64,000 bases of DNA from Chalciporus piperatus. Its lineage: Eukaryota; Basidiomycota; Agaricomycetes; Boletales; Boletaceae. This document shows, in pieces, positions 34,173 to 44,518 of this stretch (positions are counted from its first letter, which is position 1; every line of letters begins with the position of its first letter). The notes under the pieces were generated by a model, which had not been told where the DNA came from, searched no databases, and saw only the letters and a list, made by a program, of their open reading frames with translations. The stretch spans positions 62,001-126,000 of the forward strand of contig JBBPTG010000015.1 in assembly GCA_038093975.1 (NCBI GenBank), given 5' to 3'. The position numbers and the translations under genes are program-made.

Positions 34173-36061
34173 GCGGTCTTTTTTTATATCTTGATTCACA
34201 TCAACAGTGTAGAGGTAAAGTTCATGCTTCTCGACTCATGCGGTTACTAATCCCTCTCCAGCCTAGACTATTTCGTACTGGCGAACAGCCCCATTAGATT
34301 AATATCACATCAACACCGACATTACGGTCGCATGCACCTTACACTCTCACATCGGCCAAAGGTCGGCACCACATCCATCGCCCGTCAACGATATGGTGTC
34401 CCGGGACGTCCCGTGTCAATACCTCCCTTAGCAATATCTTTATTCATTCGGCAACTTCCGACATTGGTTTTCATATGTGGTCTCTTCTCTTGGGGCTGTC
34501 GTTCAGCGAATGGTGTTTGGCTCTCCGCTATGGTTGCATCCCTCGGTCTTCACTGGTCATGGTCGCTCGCACAGGACAATCGCGTTTTCTTCTCATCCCG
34601 GAATCTCGTATCCGGGTATCCTTCAGCGTCGATATTCATACCTCGCTCGCTGTCGGATATGCGTTTCGGCATCCCACCTCGTCCCATTTCTCCGTCTATT
34701 TCTTTTCACCAATGTGTCACTATCACCGGCTCATTTCCACACCTGCATGCTTTCGCAACATCGCATCACGCTTCTTATTCTGGTTCCCGAGAGATCGGGT
34801 CTGTACAAAAGGAGTCGACGAGGCCACAAACATGAAAAACGAACAAATACAGAAGCCAAGCCACTGCTCATTATGTGTATACGATGACCTAGCCGTTGTT
34901 CAGGTTGCGCCACACCCATCTACACCCCGCCTACCCACCGAGCCCTGCTTATTTATGTGCAACCTTGCGTTCCACGTGCAGGACTATCTCCCTACCTTTT
35001 TGTGTTCTTGGATCTTGGCTCCGTTGTGTTATTTCCCATCATCATCCCTTCTCCGTTCATGCTTCTTTCATGTTCCTACCCTTATGCCTTGCCTTTGGGT
35101 TTTCGGTTACCTAATCCTTTTTTCCCTATGTCTTTTTAGTTGATTCATTCGCAAGCCGGATTATTTATCTTCTTTGCCGCCGACTTGTCATCATCTTTAT
35201 CCCCTTTCCGCCGCTTGACTTCATGTCTTTTCGGTTTTTCTTTCTTTCTTCACTCCACGTTGTGTATCAGTATCAGCTCGGCCCACTGACATCGGACTAT
35301 CACTTCGCATCATACCCATCCATTTTGTGCTATAGTCAGACTTCCCCTTCCGCTACTTCCCTTTCACGATCTGTATGGTGCGATTCTGGTTTCCGGATGT
35401 TTAAATTGGCCCAAATTGTATGTCGTCATGTTTTCTGGATGCATTCATTGTACTGACCGATATTTTGTAGCTCATTGTGTCCCTACTCAAGTAACGTACA
35501 CAAATACCCTCTATCTTCCCCTCCCTACGATGCAGGTGCAACGAGGACCCAACTGTACATATTCTTACGTTAGTGCATTATTTCCTTTGACTTCCCCCAC
35601 CGCCTAGAGTACTCGTCGCAACTCTTCGTCACCGTTTCTCATATACTACCGTACACCCCTCCATTCGTTATACTGTTTCTTCAACCCGTACATTCCTTAG
35701 CGAACAAAAGTGTTTTGATGAATTGAAGCCTGAAGAAATAGCAGCCTGTGATTGAATGTTCCCAAGTCTTTGTGCACCGGGTCTCATCTCCATCAATAAT
35801 TGCTCCAGTACTACTGACACATGCATCTTAGAAATATTAATCTTGCTAGGTTTGATCTCGGTCGACGTCGAGTCATATTTTTTTGACATGTGCTTTATTG
35901 ACGCCTTGACGCGAATAGCATGTTGAATTGATCAACCTCTTATCTATCGGAGGCATATTCGGTGTGTTACCAGCATCCCGTCATCTGATCGTCTCCTCGT
36001 CCGAGATCCAACCACAGCCCATCCGCCGAATCTTCCCCACCCCAAAAGGCACCTGCATATC
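34173..36061 (+). other. Long pyrimidine-rich non-coding region
   Basis: 1.9 kb between the PNRC-motif gene and homoserine dehydrogenase, strikingly rich in C and T on the + strand (34.2-35.7 kb). The longest frame (222 codons, 34475-35143) is rich in Ser, Phe, Leu and Cys, as any frame through such sequence would be, and is not counted as a gene. A TGTACATA motif, the consensus core for Pumilio-family proteins, lies at 35554-35561. The first part could be a long 3' UTR. Confidence 0.4.
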
Positions 36062-37340
36062 ATGAGTAGATTCCCTCGCGAGCGTGCCCTCCACCTGGCC
36101 ATCATCGGGATCGGCGGTGTTGGCTCTGAACTCGTGAAACAAATCATCGAGGTGGACTCTCCCTCCATCAGCATCGCTGCCATTTCCAACTCTCACAGGA
36201 TGCGTCTCTTCACTGACGACACCGCCTGTTCAAACCCCTCCGAATGGACGCGTGCGCTGGATGACGACGATCAGCCTGCGAATCTCAACGAGTTGCTCAA
36301 GACGCTCGCGGGTCTCGCGCAGACGAAACCAGGGAGGGTCGTGCTGGTGGATAGCACGGCGTCCGAGGTGGTTGCGGAGAGGTATCCAGAGTTTTTAGAG
36401 GCGGGCGTGAATGTGGTGACGCCGAATAAGAAGGCGTTTTCGGGTAGTTTGGAGCTCTACAAGAGCATTGTTGGGGCGACCAAGGGGGTGTTTTATAATG
36501 AGGCGACAGTTGGTGCGGGGTTGCCGATCATATCGACGCTCAAGGATTTGGTCCACACTGGGGACAAGGTGTGTATGTGTTTAGGCGGGGGTTAGACTCG
36601 AGTGGGCTGACTTGGTGGGATTGGACAGGTGAGGAAGATAGAGGGCGTGTTCTCGGGCACGCTTAGTTATATTTTCAACGAGTACTCCAAGGGGGAAGCG
36701 GGCGGCCCCTCGTTCTCCTCCATTGTCCAGGTCGCGAAGGAGAACGGCTATACGGTGAGTGCGAGTTTTTCGAACGGCATGATCAACGAGCGATGGTGAC
36801 ATGCACAACCACAGGAACCCCACCCAGGAGACGATCTCAACGGCGCCGACGTTGCCCGAAAACTCACGATCCTGTCTCGCATGATCCCAGATCTGCTAGA
36901 TTTGCTGGCAGAAGGACACGTTGACGTCCACCCTACCTCTCTCGTTCCCCAAGACCTTCAAAACGCCAATGCACAAGAGTTCATGCAAAGATTGCCTGAA
37001 TTCGATGCTACAATTGCCGCACAACGGGACGAGGCTGCCAAGCGAGGCAACGTCCTCCGTTACGTGGGTGTCATTGACGTCGAACAACGCAAGGTCGAGG
37101 CGAAGCTTCAAGAGTAAGTACTACTACCTACCCGGCGGCTTTGGCTATGGTGTCCAAACTCAACTTTGCAAAAGGTACCCCAAAACGCACGCTTTCGCCA
37201 CGTCATTGCAGGGCAGCGACAACATTATCATGTTCCATACCGAGCGATATGGGGCTAGGCCACTCCTTGTTCAAGGTGCAGGTGCAGGCAACGCGGTCAC
37301 GGCCATGGGCGTCATGAGCGATATATTGAAGCTATACTAA
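36062..37340 (+). CDS. HOM6: Homoserine dehydrogenase
   Basis: NAD(P)H-dependent reduction of aspartate semialdehyde to homoserine, the branch point to threonine and methionine. Exons 36062-36568, 36629-36754, 36815-37113 and 37175-37340 join exactly to 365 residues, the usual length of stand-alone fungal enzymes. The Rossmann fold starts at residue 11 (LAIIGIGGVGSELVKQI). VVLVDSTASEVVAERYPEF, NVVTPNKKAFSGS and YNEATVGAGLPIISTL follow, with the catalytic Lys/Glu/Asp region in GVFSGTLSYIFNEYS and EPHPGDDLNGADVARKLTIL. The C-terminus contains GAGAGNAVTAMGVMSDIL. No ACT domain is present, as in yeast Hom6, whose flux is set upstream at aspartokinase. Its 3' end converges on the next gene with only 99 bases between stops. 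Confidence 0.95.
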
Positions 37341-37439
37341 AACTGATTTCCGAAACAAAACAAGTTGTATAAACAGACAATACATCAAAAATGAAGGTGG
37401 GACTAGCGATCGAATGTGGGTCAGGTCGATGAACCGCCA

Positions 37440-38190
37440 TCAGGGATATTGAAGGATGAACTTCGACATATACGTCTCCCATGTGCACTGCGAAAGGTTC
37501 GAGCCGCCACATGTGCTGTACATGCGCGCCGGAAAAGTTTTCATGATGGCCCCGAATTGCTTCTCTGTTTCTGTAGTCCCTCGTGCTCGAAGTTTCACGA
37601 ACTTTGACACCTTGGAGAGAGATCTTCGTCGCGGTTTTTGCACGTCCGACATGACCGTCTTTTGAACCTGTCGATAAACCTTGCTTCCTGGCGACATGAT
37701 GCTCGTGATCTGTCCCGAGATTTGCTGGAACACGCGGGTGGTGAGGATTGGGAAGAAGTGAACCAAGGATCCGGGGGTGCCGCAGACGACGGGACAGTCG
37801 GGATTTGGGCAACCGTCGGGCACGTTGCCGTTCGCGTCGAGACATTTGCCATGGAAGTAAGTGGGGAATATGGAGCGCTCGAGTGCCGCGTAAGCGTCTT
37901 TCTTGTATGCTTTGATGACGGGTGTGAAGTAGCTGATGGAGTCCTCGCGGCGGTTTTCGCCGGGGATGAGTTGAGAGTCTATTTGATCGGCCTACGAGGG
38001 TGTGGGTGTTCGTGAGGATCGAATCGGGGGGGCGAGGAGTAGTACTTACCATGTTTTGAAAGACGTTGTCAATGACGGAGGAGTAGAGGTTGAGATACTC
38101 GTTGGTGATGCCTTTGATGCATTCGCCCTCGCAAGCGAGGACGGTGAAAGGAACGACAAGGAGAGCGATGAGTTGGGCTGTGTACACCAT
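37440..38190 (-). CDS. Small secreted Cys-containing protein
   Basis: Two exons, 38050-38190 and 37440-37991, join in frame to 230 residues. A signal peptide is clear: MVYTAQLIALLVVPFTVLAC, with Cys right after the probable cleavage region. The mature part has a helical first half (GITNEYLNLYSSVIDNVFQN), a middle with four cysteines (KCLDANGN...CPNPDCPVVCG), and a basic linker containing RRRSLSKVSKF that could be a processing site. The C-terminal segment holds two more cysteines (STCGGSNLSQC). I do not recognise the family. Size, signal and cysteines fit a secreted protein, possibly effector-like or wall-associated, but no function can be stated. Confidence 0.65.
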
Positions 38191-38348
38191 GGCGGGTGCG
38201 GCGGGCGTCGTGGAGTGTCGAAATGAGATGATTTCAAGTTGCTGTTGACCCCGTCGAGCGTATATGAGGGGGTGGTCACGTGGGCGTTTAACATCTCATA
38301 CTAGAGTCTTGGGACTCAATATCAATCCTTTATCTTCTCCAAGTCTTC

Positions 38349-39425
38349 TCAAGTGAACATATATTGGTACATGTCACGGATCCATGCGACCCAGCTGAAT
38401 TGCACTGTGAAGTCTTTTGACGCGTATCGTAATTTCACTGACGGACCTGCGTAAGATACCATTGTAGTTGAGCGACACCACATATAATTCAGAACGTATG
38501 CTAATCGTAATCCCCTGAACGGCTCGTGTAAGAAAATGTTCAGGGATGCAGGGAACGTCTTACCTCCCCCGCCGTCGTCTCCACCACCCCCACCACCTAA
38601 GTCGTCCGCATCATCACCTTCACCATTGTCGAAGTAATTATCCGCGTAGTCGTTATCGTATTCCTCGTCGACATCATAATCTGAATCGACAGGTTGTGAG
38701 CCAGCATCAGATCGCTCGTCGCCGCTTTTTTCCTGCAAGATAGAGAGGTGAGAAATGAGACCCTCTCAGGCAAGTGCAATCATACGAGTTCCTCCGCCTC
38801 TTCCACTAGTTCATCGAGATTTATGCGGTTGTTTTTAACCGTCTTCTCCGCTGTGGATCATGTGAGTCAGGACGTGGGAGATCAAGAGTAACAAGAGGTT
38901 ACTTTTCCGCTTTTTCTTAGGGTTGAAGTAACCTTCGAGTAACTCAGGAGGAAAAAAGGCCGGGTTCAGGTCCTTCCGTTTGAGGGAAGGATGCGACGAG
39001 GAAGACTGTCGATATTTGTCCGAGTACCGCTTAAGTTCTGATTCGAGCACGTCAAGGGATGCGCGCATAAATCACCAAAGAACTCACCGTTCGATTTCGT
39101 TGTTTCTACGACATAATACGCAGAGTTGAGCAGTCTGGCGATAAAGCCTGTCTGCAGTTCACTTATTTTTTTCTCGTCGGGAGAGTATTCTGATAAGACA
39201 GGTATTGGGTCCAATGGCTGGGCAAAGACATGAGGCTCGTCACGTAAAAACAACACGAGGCATGTTTGACCGTACTGGGTACAATGCATCTGCTTCACGG
39301 GACATTGCTTGGATATCGGCGAATGTGAGCCCCATGGGGGGCATAGCGCCTGCCCCGAAGCCACCACTACCACCTCTGAATCCACCTCGACCACCACCTC
39401 GACCACCGCCACGGCCTCGAGACAT
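38349..39425 (-). CDS. RPC31: RNA polymerase III subunit Rpc31 (RPC7)
   Basis: Subunit of the Rpc82-Rpc34-Rpc31 initiation subcomplex of Pol III, which transcribes tRNA and 5S genes. The N-terminus is a Gly/Arg repeat (MSRGRGGGRGGGRGGFRGG) followed by MGLTFADIQAMSREADALYP, the typical Rpc31 start. The middle holds PIPVLSEYSPDEKKISELQ and a Lys-rich region (FFPPELLEGYFNPKKKRK). The C-terminal third is very acidic (Asp/Glu/Tyr), as in the family. At least five exons. The 3' end is uncertain: a donor lies at the end of the Gly-rich stretch near 38561, and several acceptors follow. The final exon may therefore be shorter than the frame ending at 38349. Divergently paired with the ALY/Yra1 gene. 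Confidence 0.82.
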
Positions 39426-39683
39426 GTTGATCCAATATTGTCGATCAGTTGGAGTGCACAGACTCTGAATCTAGTGGCTGTGCAGGGTCTGAATCATACG
39501 GCAAGTACAGCCACTCCGTCAACACATTTTAAACCCCGAAAACTCCGATCAAGAATATATATCCTCGTTCCCCTCTTGTCTTGTTTTCGCGTCGCCCCTT
39601 TGTCATTGCCACCACAGTTCTCTCTCAAAGTCCCCGTCTTACTCGACCTTCAAGTCTTTAACCTTTGTCACCCTTGCTGAAAA
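39426..39683. promoter_or_regulatory. Divergent promoter, RPC31 / ALY-Yra1
   Basis: 258 bases between two start codons pointing away from each other, so both core promoters must lie here. A possible TATA element (ATATATAT) lies at about 39554-39561, closer to the ALY gene. The 100 bases before the ALY start are CT-rich, common upstream of fungal housekeeping genes. Confidence 0.5.
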
Positions 39684-41038
39684 ATGGACCAGTCTCTCGA
39701 TGAGGTCAGCAAGCCGCGTAATTTTAAAAAAAGCCACTCAACTCTCGCTCAGGTTATTGCCACCCGCCCAAAGACTCAGCGCCGAGTTGGTCGCCGTACC
39801 ACTGGTAAAGCTCAGGTGCTCGGTAACCCAGCCCACACTGCTGCACGCTCTGCCGCCCAAAACGCCGCAGCCTCAAAAGTTGTCGCTGCAGCCGCACCTG
39901 CCTCGCAACCCGCTGACAAGATTATTGTCTCCAATCTCCCTGCAGACGTGAATGAAATTCAGATCAAGGTAATTACTCCTTAATTTGCATTCATCTTTGA
40001 TGCTAACTTTGTTGCCAGGAACTTTTCCACACCACTGTCGGCCCTCTCCGCGACGTCACCCTTCACTACGACAGTAACGGTCGCTCCAAGGGTGTCGCTG
40101 CTATTCACTTCCAGCGGAAAGGAGATGGTACCAAGGCTTACCAACAGTACAACAACCGACTCATTGATGGGAGTTAGTATCCCTCCTTTTTATCTGCTTT
40201 CCTCCGTCTATCGTTGCCGTCGAACGCTGGTCGAATCACACCTTCAATGTTACTCGGGACGACACAGGCGCTGAACGCGCGAGTTGACAGTCGGCACGGA
40301 TGACTTGTCCTCGCCTCCCCCCTTGTTGTTCATCTGCAGGTGGGGGACAGCCGTGGGTTCTATATGAAGGCCTGATCACCCTTCCGAACTCACGTTGCCT
40401 GAAGCCTGCTTCACGCGGCTCACTTTGTGGTGCGGTCATGGGGTTGGTTTTGAGCATGGTGCAAGGGTGGAGCGACGGTCGGTGTCCTCCATCTCTTCAC
40501 CGCTTGACCAATTTCAGGATTCGAGATAGCATGAAGGCGCTGGTCTCCGATTCAGCGATCTTCGGCGACGCGTATCCGTCCCCCTTTTTTGCTTCCCTCC
40601 TTGCGTCAGAACTCGACCCACTAATGAATGCCTTACTGTTCCGCCCCTCCTGCATCAATCTATAGAACGACCCATGAGGATCGAAATCGTCGTCGACCCC
40701 TCCCGCCCTGCGGCTCCTCAGTCGCTCGTCTCACGTGTTGCACCTCCGGCGACCGCAACTCCTGCTGCTGTCACCAAAGCTGCAAGGTTAGTTCAACTTT
40801 TGTTCTTCGAGAATCTTTGACCGAATGAATGGGGTAGACCGGCTTCTCGGGGCGTTCGAAGGGGGGCAAGAGGTCGTGGTAGGAAAGGTAATGATCGGCC
40901 GCAGAAGAGCGTGGCTGATCTCGATGCTGAGATGGAGGTAAGCATTTATCCTACGAATATGCGATAATGTCTTGATGTCATCGTCAGGACTACACCGCCA
41001 GCAATGCTGTTGCGCCCGTCGCTCCAGCTGCTGCCTAA
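39684..41038 (+). CDS. YRA1: mRNA export factor ALY/REF/Yra1
   Basis: Adaptor that couples transcription and splicing to mRNA export through the Mex67/TAP receptor. Exons 39684-39968, 40019-40172, 40666-40786, 40838-40937 and 40988-41038 join to 236 residues. N-terminal REF box region: LDEVSKPRN. Then an Arg/Ala-rich linker, and an RRM from about residue 80 (KIIVSNLPADVNEIQIKELF = RNP2; SKGVAAIHF = RNP1). After the RRM comes MRIEIVVDPSRP and an RGG-type box (GVRRGARGRGRKGND). The C-terminal REF helix VADLDAEMEDY follows, with a short Ala/Pro tail. Intron 2 (40173-40665) is 493 bases, versus about 50 for the other three. Budding-yeast YRA1 is known for an oversized intron used in autoregulation. 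Confidence 0.9.
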
Positions 41039-41321
41039 GTCGCATGCTCGCTATTAATGACGTGTAATCTTTTCGTTGCTTGCTTGTTGTGGTCTGTCCC
41101 GCGATAATATTCTGATACCTATCTCCGCTCCCATGTCTGCCGTAGTCTAGATCCTTCCTGTACTCTACGCTCTTCTGGTCTTATGGACATTAAAGTTGTC
41201 TGTCTCGCAACTCGTGATTTCAAGAATTGATTGACATCAACAATGTTCGAGTCTCACTTTGGTTCAATATCTCATTTGAACGCTTTCACTCGCCAAGCAT
41301 CGTCTTCGATTATCTTTGTTC

Positions 41322-42641
41322 ATGGAGTACGAGACGTTGTTCGCTGATAGACCAGAGTGGGCGGATGTTGCTCCTCTCGAGCAGTACGAAGGCGTCGCTC
41401 CTATCGCACCCATCTTATATTCGAGTCAATGTGCGTATATGCAATGACTTGTTCGTTCAGGTCACCTCAGACACTCGATCGATGATCCAGACAAAGATGC
41501 CACAAACTACTTCAGAGGCATTGTTAACACCGGGGAGATGAGCCCCAGGGTACTCGAACTCACAGAGAACATCATCCGTCAGAATCCTGCACACTACTCT
41601 GCATGGTGAGCACATCCCGTTGTTATCGATGTACTCGCCCAAAACTCAACGCGATGCGCTCCGTGCAGGCAATATCGGTACAAGACCCTCATCGCATTGA
41701 ACGCACCTCTGGACGTTGAGCTACGACTGATGGACGAGCTTGCGGTCAAGTACCTCAAGACCTACCAAGTCTGGCATCATCGTCATCTCTTGGTCCAACA
41801 AACCAACAACCCCGAGCCAGAACTCGCGTTCATCGCCAAGGCGCTCCAAATCGACACCAAGAACTATCACACCTGGTCATACAGACAATGGATACTCTCT
41901 CATTTCAACAACGATGCGCTGTGGAGTGGCGAGCTCGAATTCACGGATGCAATATTGGAAAGTGATCTGCGCAACAATTCAGCGTGGCATCATAGGTTCT
42001 TTGTCGTGTTTCCGTCTGGTGTCAGGAAGGGAGATGAGGATCGGGATGCGGTCGTTCGTAGGGAATTGACGTGAGTTTCCCCTCCTCCTTAGACGGAGCA
42101 TACCCCGTAACCCATCGCGGTGGTTCTCATTGACTGCTTTACGCGTCTAGCTTCGTGAAGAGAAAGATAGCTATTGCGCCCAACAACGCGTCTGCTTGGA
42201 ATTACCTCCGGGGCGTGCTTGGCCATTCCAAGACGCCATATTCGAACCTCCGATCCTTCGTCACCCCCTATTCATTGCCACATTCAGAACTGCAGGGAGA
42301 GGTTCTAGACCTCGAAGATCCCCTCCCGTCACCAGGGGCACAGTTACCTTGTGTCGCAGCAATTGAATTCATGGCGGATATCTATGAAGCCAATGGTGGG
42401 GAGGATCTAATGAAAGCCTCCGAGGTACGAGAACCCATCTACCCCATCTGGTGACTTGGTTCTTACCTTGTTCGTTCAAGCTCTGGAAGTCCCTTGCACA
42501 TGAACACGACACAATGAGAAAGAAGTGCGTGATCCTTCCTACAGCTCGCTGGAGCGGTTCGCTTCGGCAATTAAGCTGACATTGCCCTTATTGTGCAGGT
42601 ATTGGGAATACAGGATCAAAGAAGCCTTGCAAAATGTGTAA
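41322..42641 (+). CDS. RAM2: Protein farnesyl/geranylgeranyltransferase type I alpha subunit
   Basis: Shared alpha subunit of the CaaX prenyltransferases, which modify Ras- and Rho-type GTPases and mating pheromones. Exons 41322-41430, 41491-41605, 41669-42070, 42151-42424, 42481-42524 and 42599-42641 join to 328 residues. The PPTA helical repeats are plain: NPAHYSAWQYRYKTL, YQVWHHRHLLVQ, NYHTWSYRQWILSHF, NNSAWHHRFFVVF and NNASAWNYLRGVLG, each with the diagnostic Trp and the Asn/His/Tyr pattern. The C-terminus ends YWEYRIKEALQN, as is usual for this subunit. The intron 41431-41490 needed a 60-base choice to keep YKDATNYFR, which matches the family. Mushroom a-pheromones are farnesylated, so this enzyme is required for mating. 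Confidence 0.93.
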
Positions 42642-42830
42642 ATGTACGAATGAATTGTTCGCGTGGAATGTATACTTCGTATTTTTGCTCACAACTCATT
42701 GTGTTCGACCGATTGAAATACCTATAGAGAAGTCGTCCGTTTCCGGTACCTGCGAATACCAATACATGTGAACGAAATATCATTTTCACTAGTCCAGATG
42801 GGTCCAAGTGAGATCCAACCATCGGAGGCA

Positions 42831-44395
42831 CTAAAGTCGCGCTGAAACCTGCCCACTCTCGTCCATTCGGATCACGATCTTTCCAAACTGACTGCCGTGC
42901 TTCATGAGTTCAAACCCTTCTTCAGCAGACCCTAGACCCTCCAGAACATGGGACACCACAGGAACAATGCGATGTTCAGCCATAAAGTTGGTCGCATCCA
43001 CGAGGTCTTTATGAGACCCCATCGTCGACCCTGTTGGTGACACGTCTCTCAATTCAACGCTCTATTCACGTACCCAAAAAGCCCACAAGACGTACCGATG
43101 AGCTGATGCTGTTTCAGCACCTCACGCATGGTAAACTTTATGACAGGGTTTGCAGTCCTGAAAGACGGAAATTTCACAAGATCAATGAATGAAGACTGCG
43201 CAGAATGCAGGGGGAGGAAATAGCTCATACATGCCGTAGACGACGACTTTTCCGCCGAGCTTTAATACTTTGTTGACCTGACCCATGATATCGCCGCCAC
43301 CGGAATCTATGACTGCGTCAAGCAGCGCCGGCCCACCTCGTTGGTCGAGGATCTTGGCAAGTTGATCTACCCAATCCTCTGCAAGGACTCTGAGCGAAGG
43401 TGGCGATGAGGGTCGGGAACATTGTCACGCACTAGACTTGTAGTTCACTCCGCCAGCAGCACCGAGAGCTTTGGCCTTCTCAATTTTATCCTCACTACCG
43501 CTCGTTACGAACACGGTTGCGCCTTTGGCAAGACAAATCTGGAGCGCGATAAGGGCGACACCACCGCCGACGCCCGTTATGAGGATGTTTTGGCCCCTAG
43601 AGACTTTGGCATTGACGACAGCAGCTCTGTAAAACCAGAGAAGAATAGGAATCGATGAACACGGAAAGATTCTTTGGCCACGGTGGTCATAGACGAACCT
43701 CCAAGCGGTCAAACCTCCCAGAGGCCAAGCAGCCATTAGAACGTCGTCGACGTGGTCCGGGGATTGAATCACTTGATCACGTTCGACGACGACGTAGTCT
43801 TGAAACGTCCCCAAGCGTGGATTCTTCCCACCACCGAGAATACCAAAGGAAGGCCTAGACGTGCAAGTGGGGATGACTCAGTTGCGGTTCGCCTGCAGGA
43901 TATGGTTGGTTATTCACCCATGCTCTGGAGCATCTGGACTGCTCTCCCAGCCCCGCATGGGAGTAAGGAATACGCGGCGATGTAGGAGGGAGTCGTGCGA
44001 GTCCCCGGACGCAACGACTGCACCTAAAATGATTCGACATTGGACGAGCTCGTTTACAGGAGTTGAACGAGGAACATCACGCACCTGCACCATCGGACCC
44101 GAACGTAGCTCCAAATGCAATCCCTGGATACTGTCCGAGCCGAACCCAAAGCTATATCAAGAGTCCCCCGCGGTCCAATTCAACCTACGAATCAAATGAG
44201 AAGCCATACTATGTGCGCACTGACATCCCGGTGGTTGAACGCCACGGCTCCCAGCTTGACCAAGACCTGACCTCTCTGGAGGGCGGGTATGGGACGCTTC
44301 TCGATTACTGCATCATGATAGAGTGGCTTTCTCTCTGCCGGAGATTTCTTCACCACCAATGCGCGAGTTTCCTTGGGCAGTCGTGGGGTCATCAT
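42831..44395 (-). CDS. Zinc-type alcohol dehydrogenase-like oxidoreductase
   Basis: MDR-superfamily NAD(P)-dependent enzyme of the YogA / S. pombe SPBC1773.06c group. The start at 44395 (a second Met follows directly) gives an N-terminal GroES-like fold: EKRPIPALQRGQVLVKLGAV and FNHRDV, then IAFGATFGSDGAG. The coenzyme domain shows NILITGVGGGVALIALQICL, a GxGxxG-like loop, and VFVTSGSEDKIEKAKALGA. The C-terminal part has GGKVVVYGM, then GSTMGSHKDL and VSHVLEGLGSAEEGFELM. Six or more short introns. The catalytic-zinc Cys of true alcohol dehydrogenases is replaced by Asn in the FNHRD segment, as in quinone-oxidoreductase-like members, so the substrate is unknown. Ends convergently with the prenyltransferase gene, 189 bases apart. 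Confidence 0.8.
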
Positions 44396-44518
44396 ATCAG
44401 GTACCGAACAGCCGGAATCAAATTATGACGGAAGGTGGCGGGCCGGTGAACTCTGATTCCACTATAGCAGCAACCCCCGTTTCCTATTTTACACCAGTAT
44501 ACAAACTATCAAAAGAGA

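Noticed and set aside
34475..35143. 222-codon open frame on + downstream of the PNRC-motif gene
   Set aside because: Composition (Ser, Phe, Leu, Cys, His) simply mirrors the C/T-rich DNA; two other + frames over the same stretch are also open; no domain and no plausible membrane topology.
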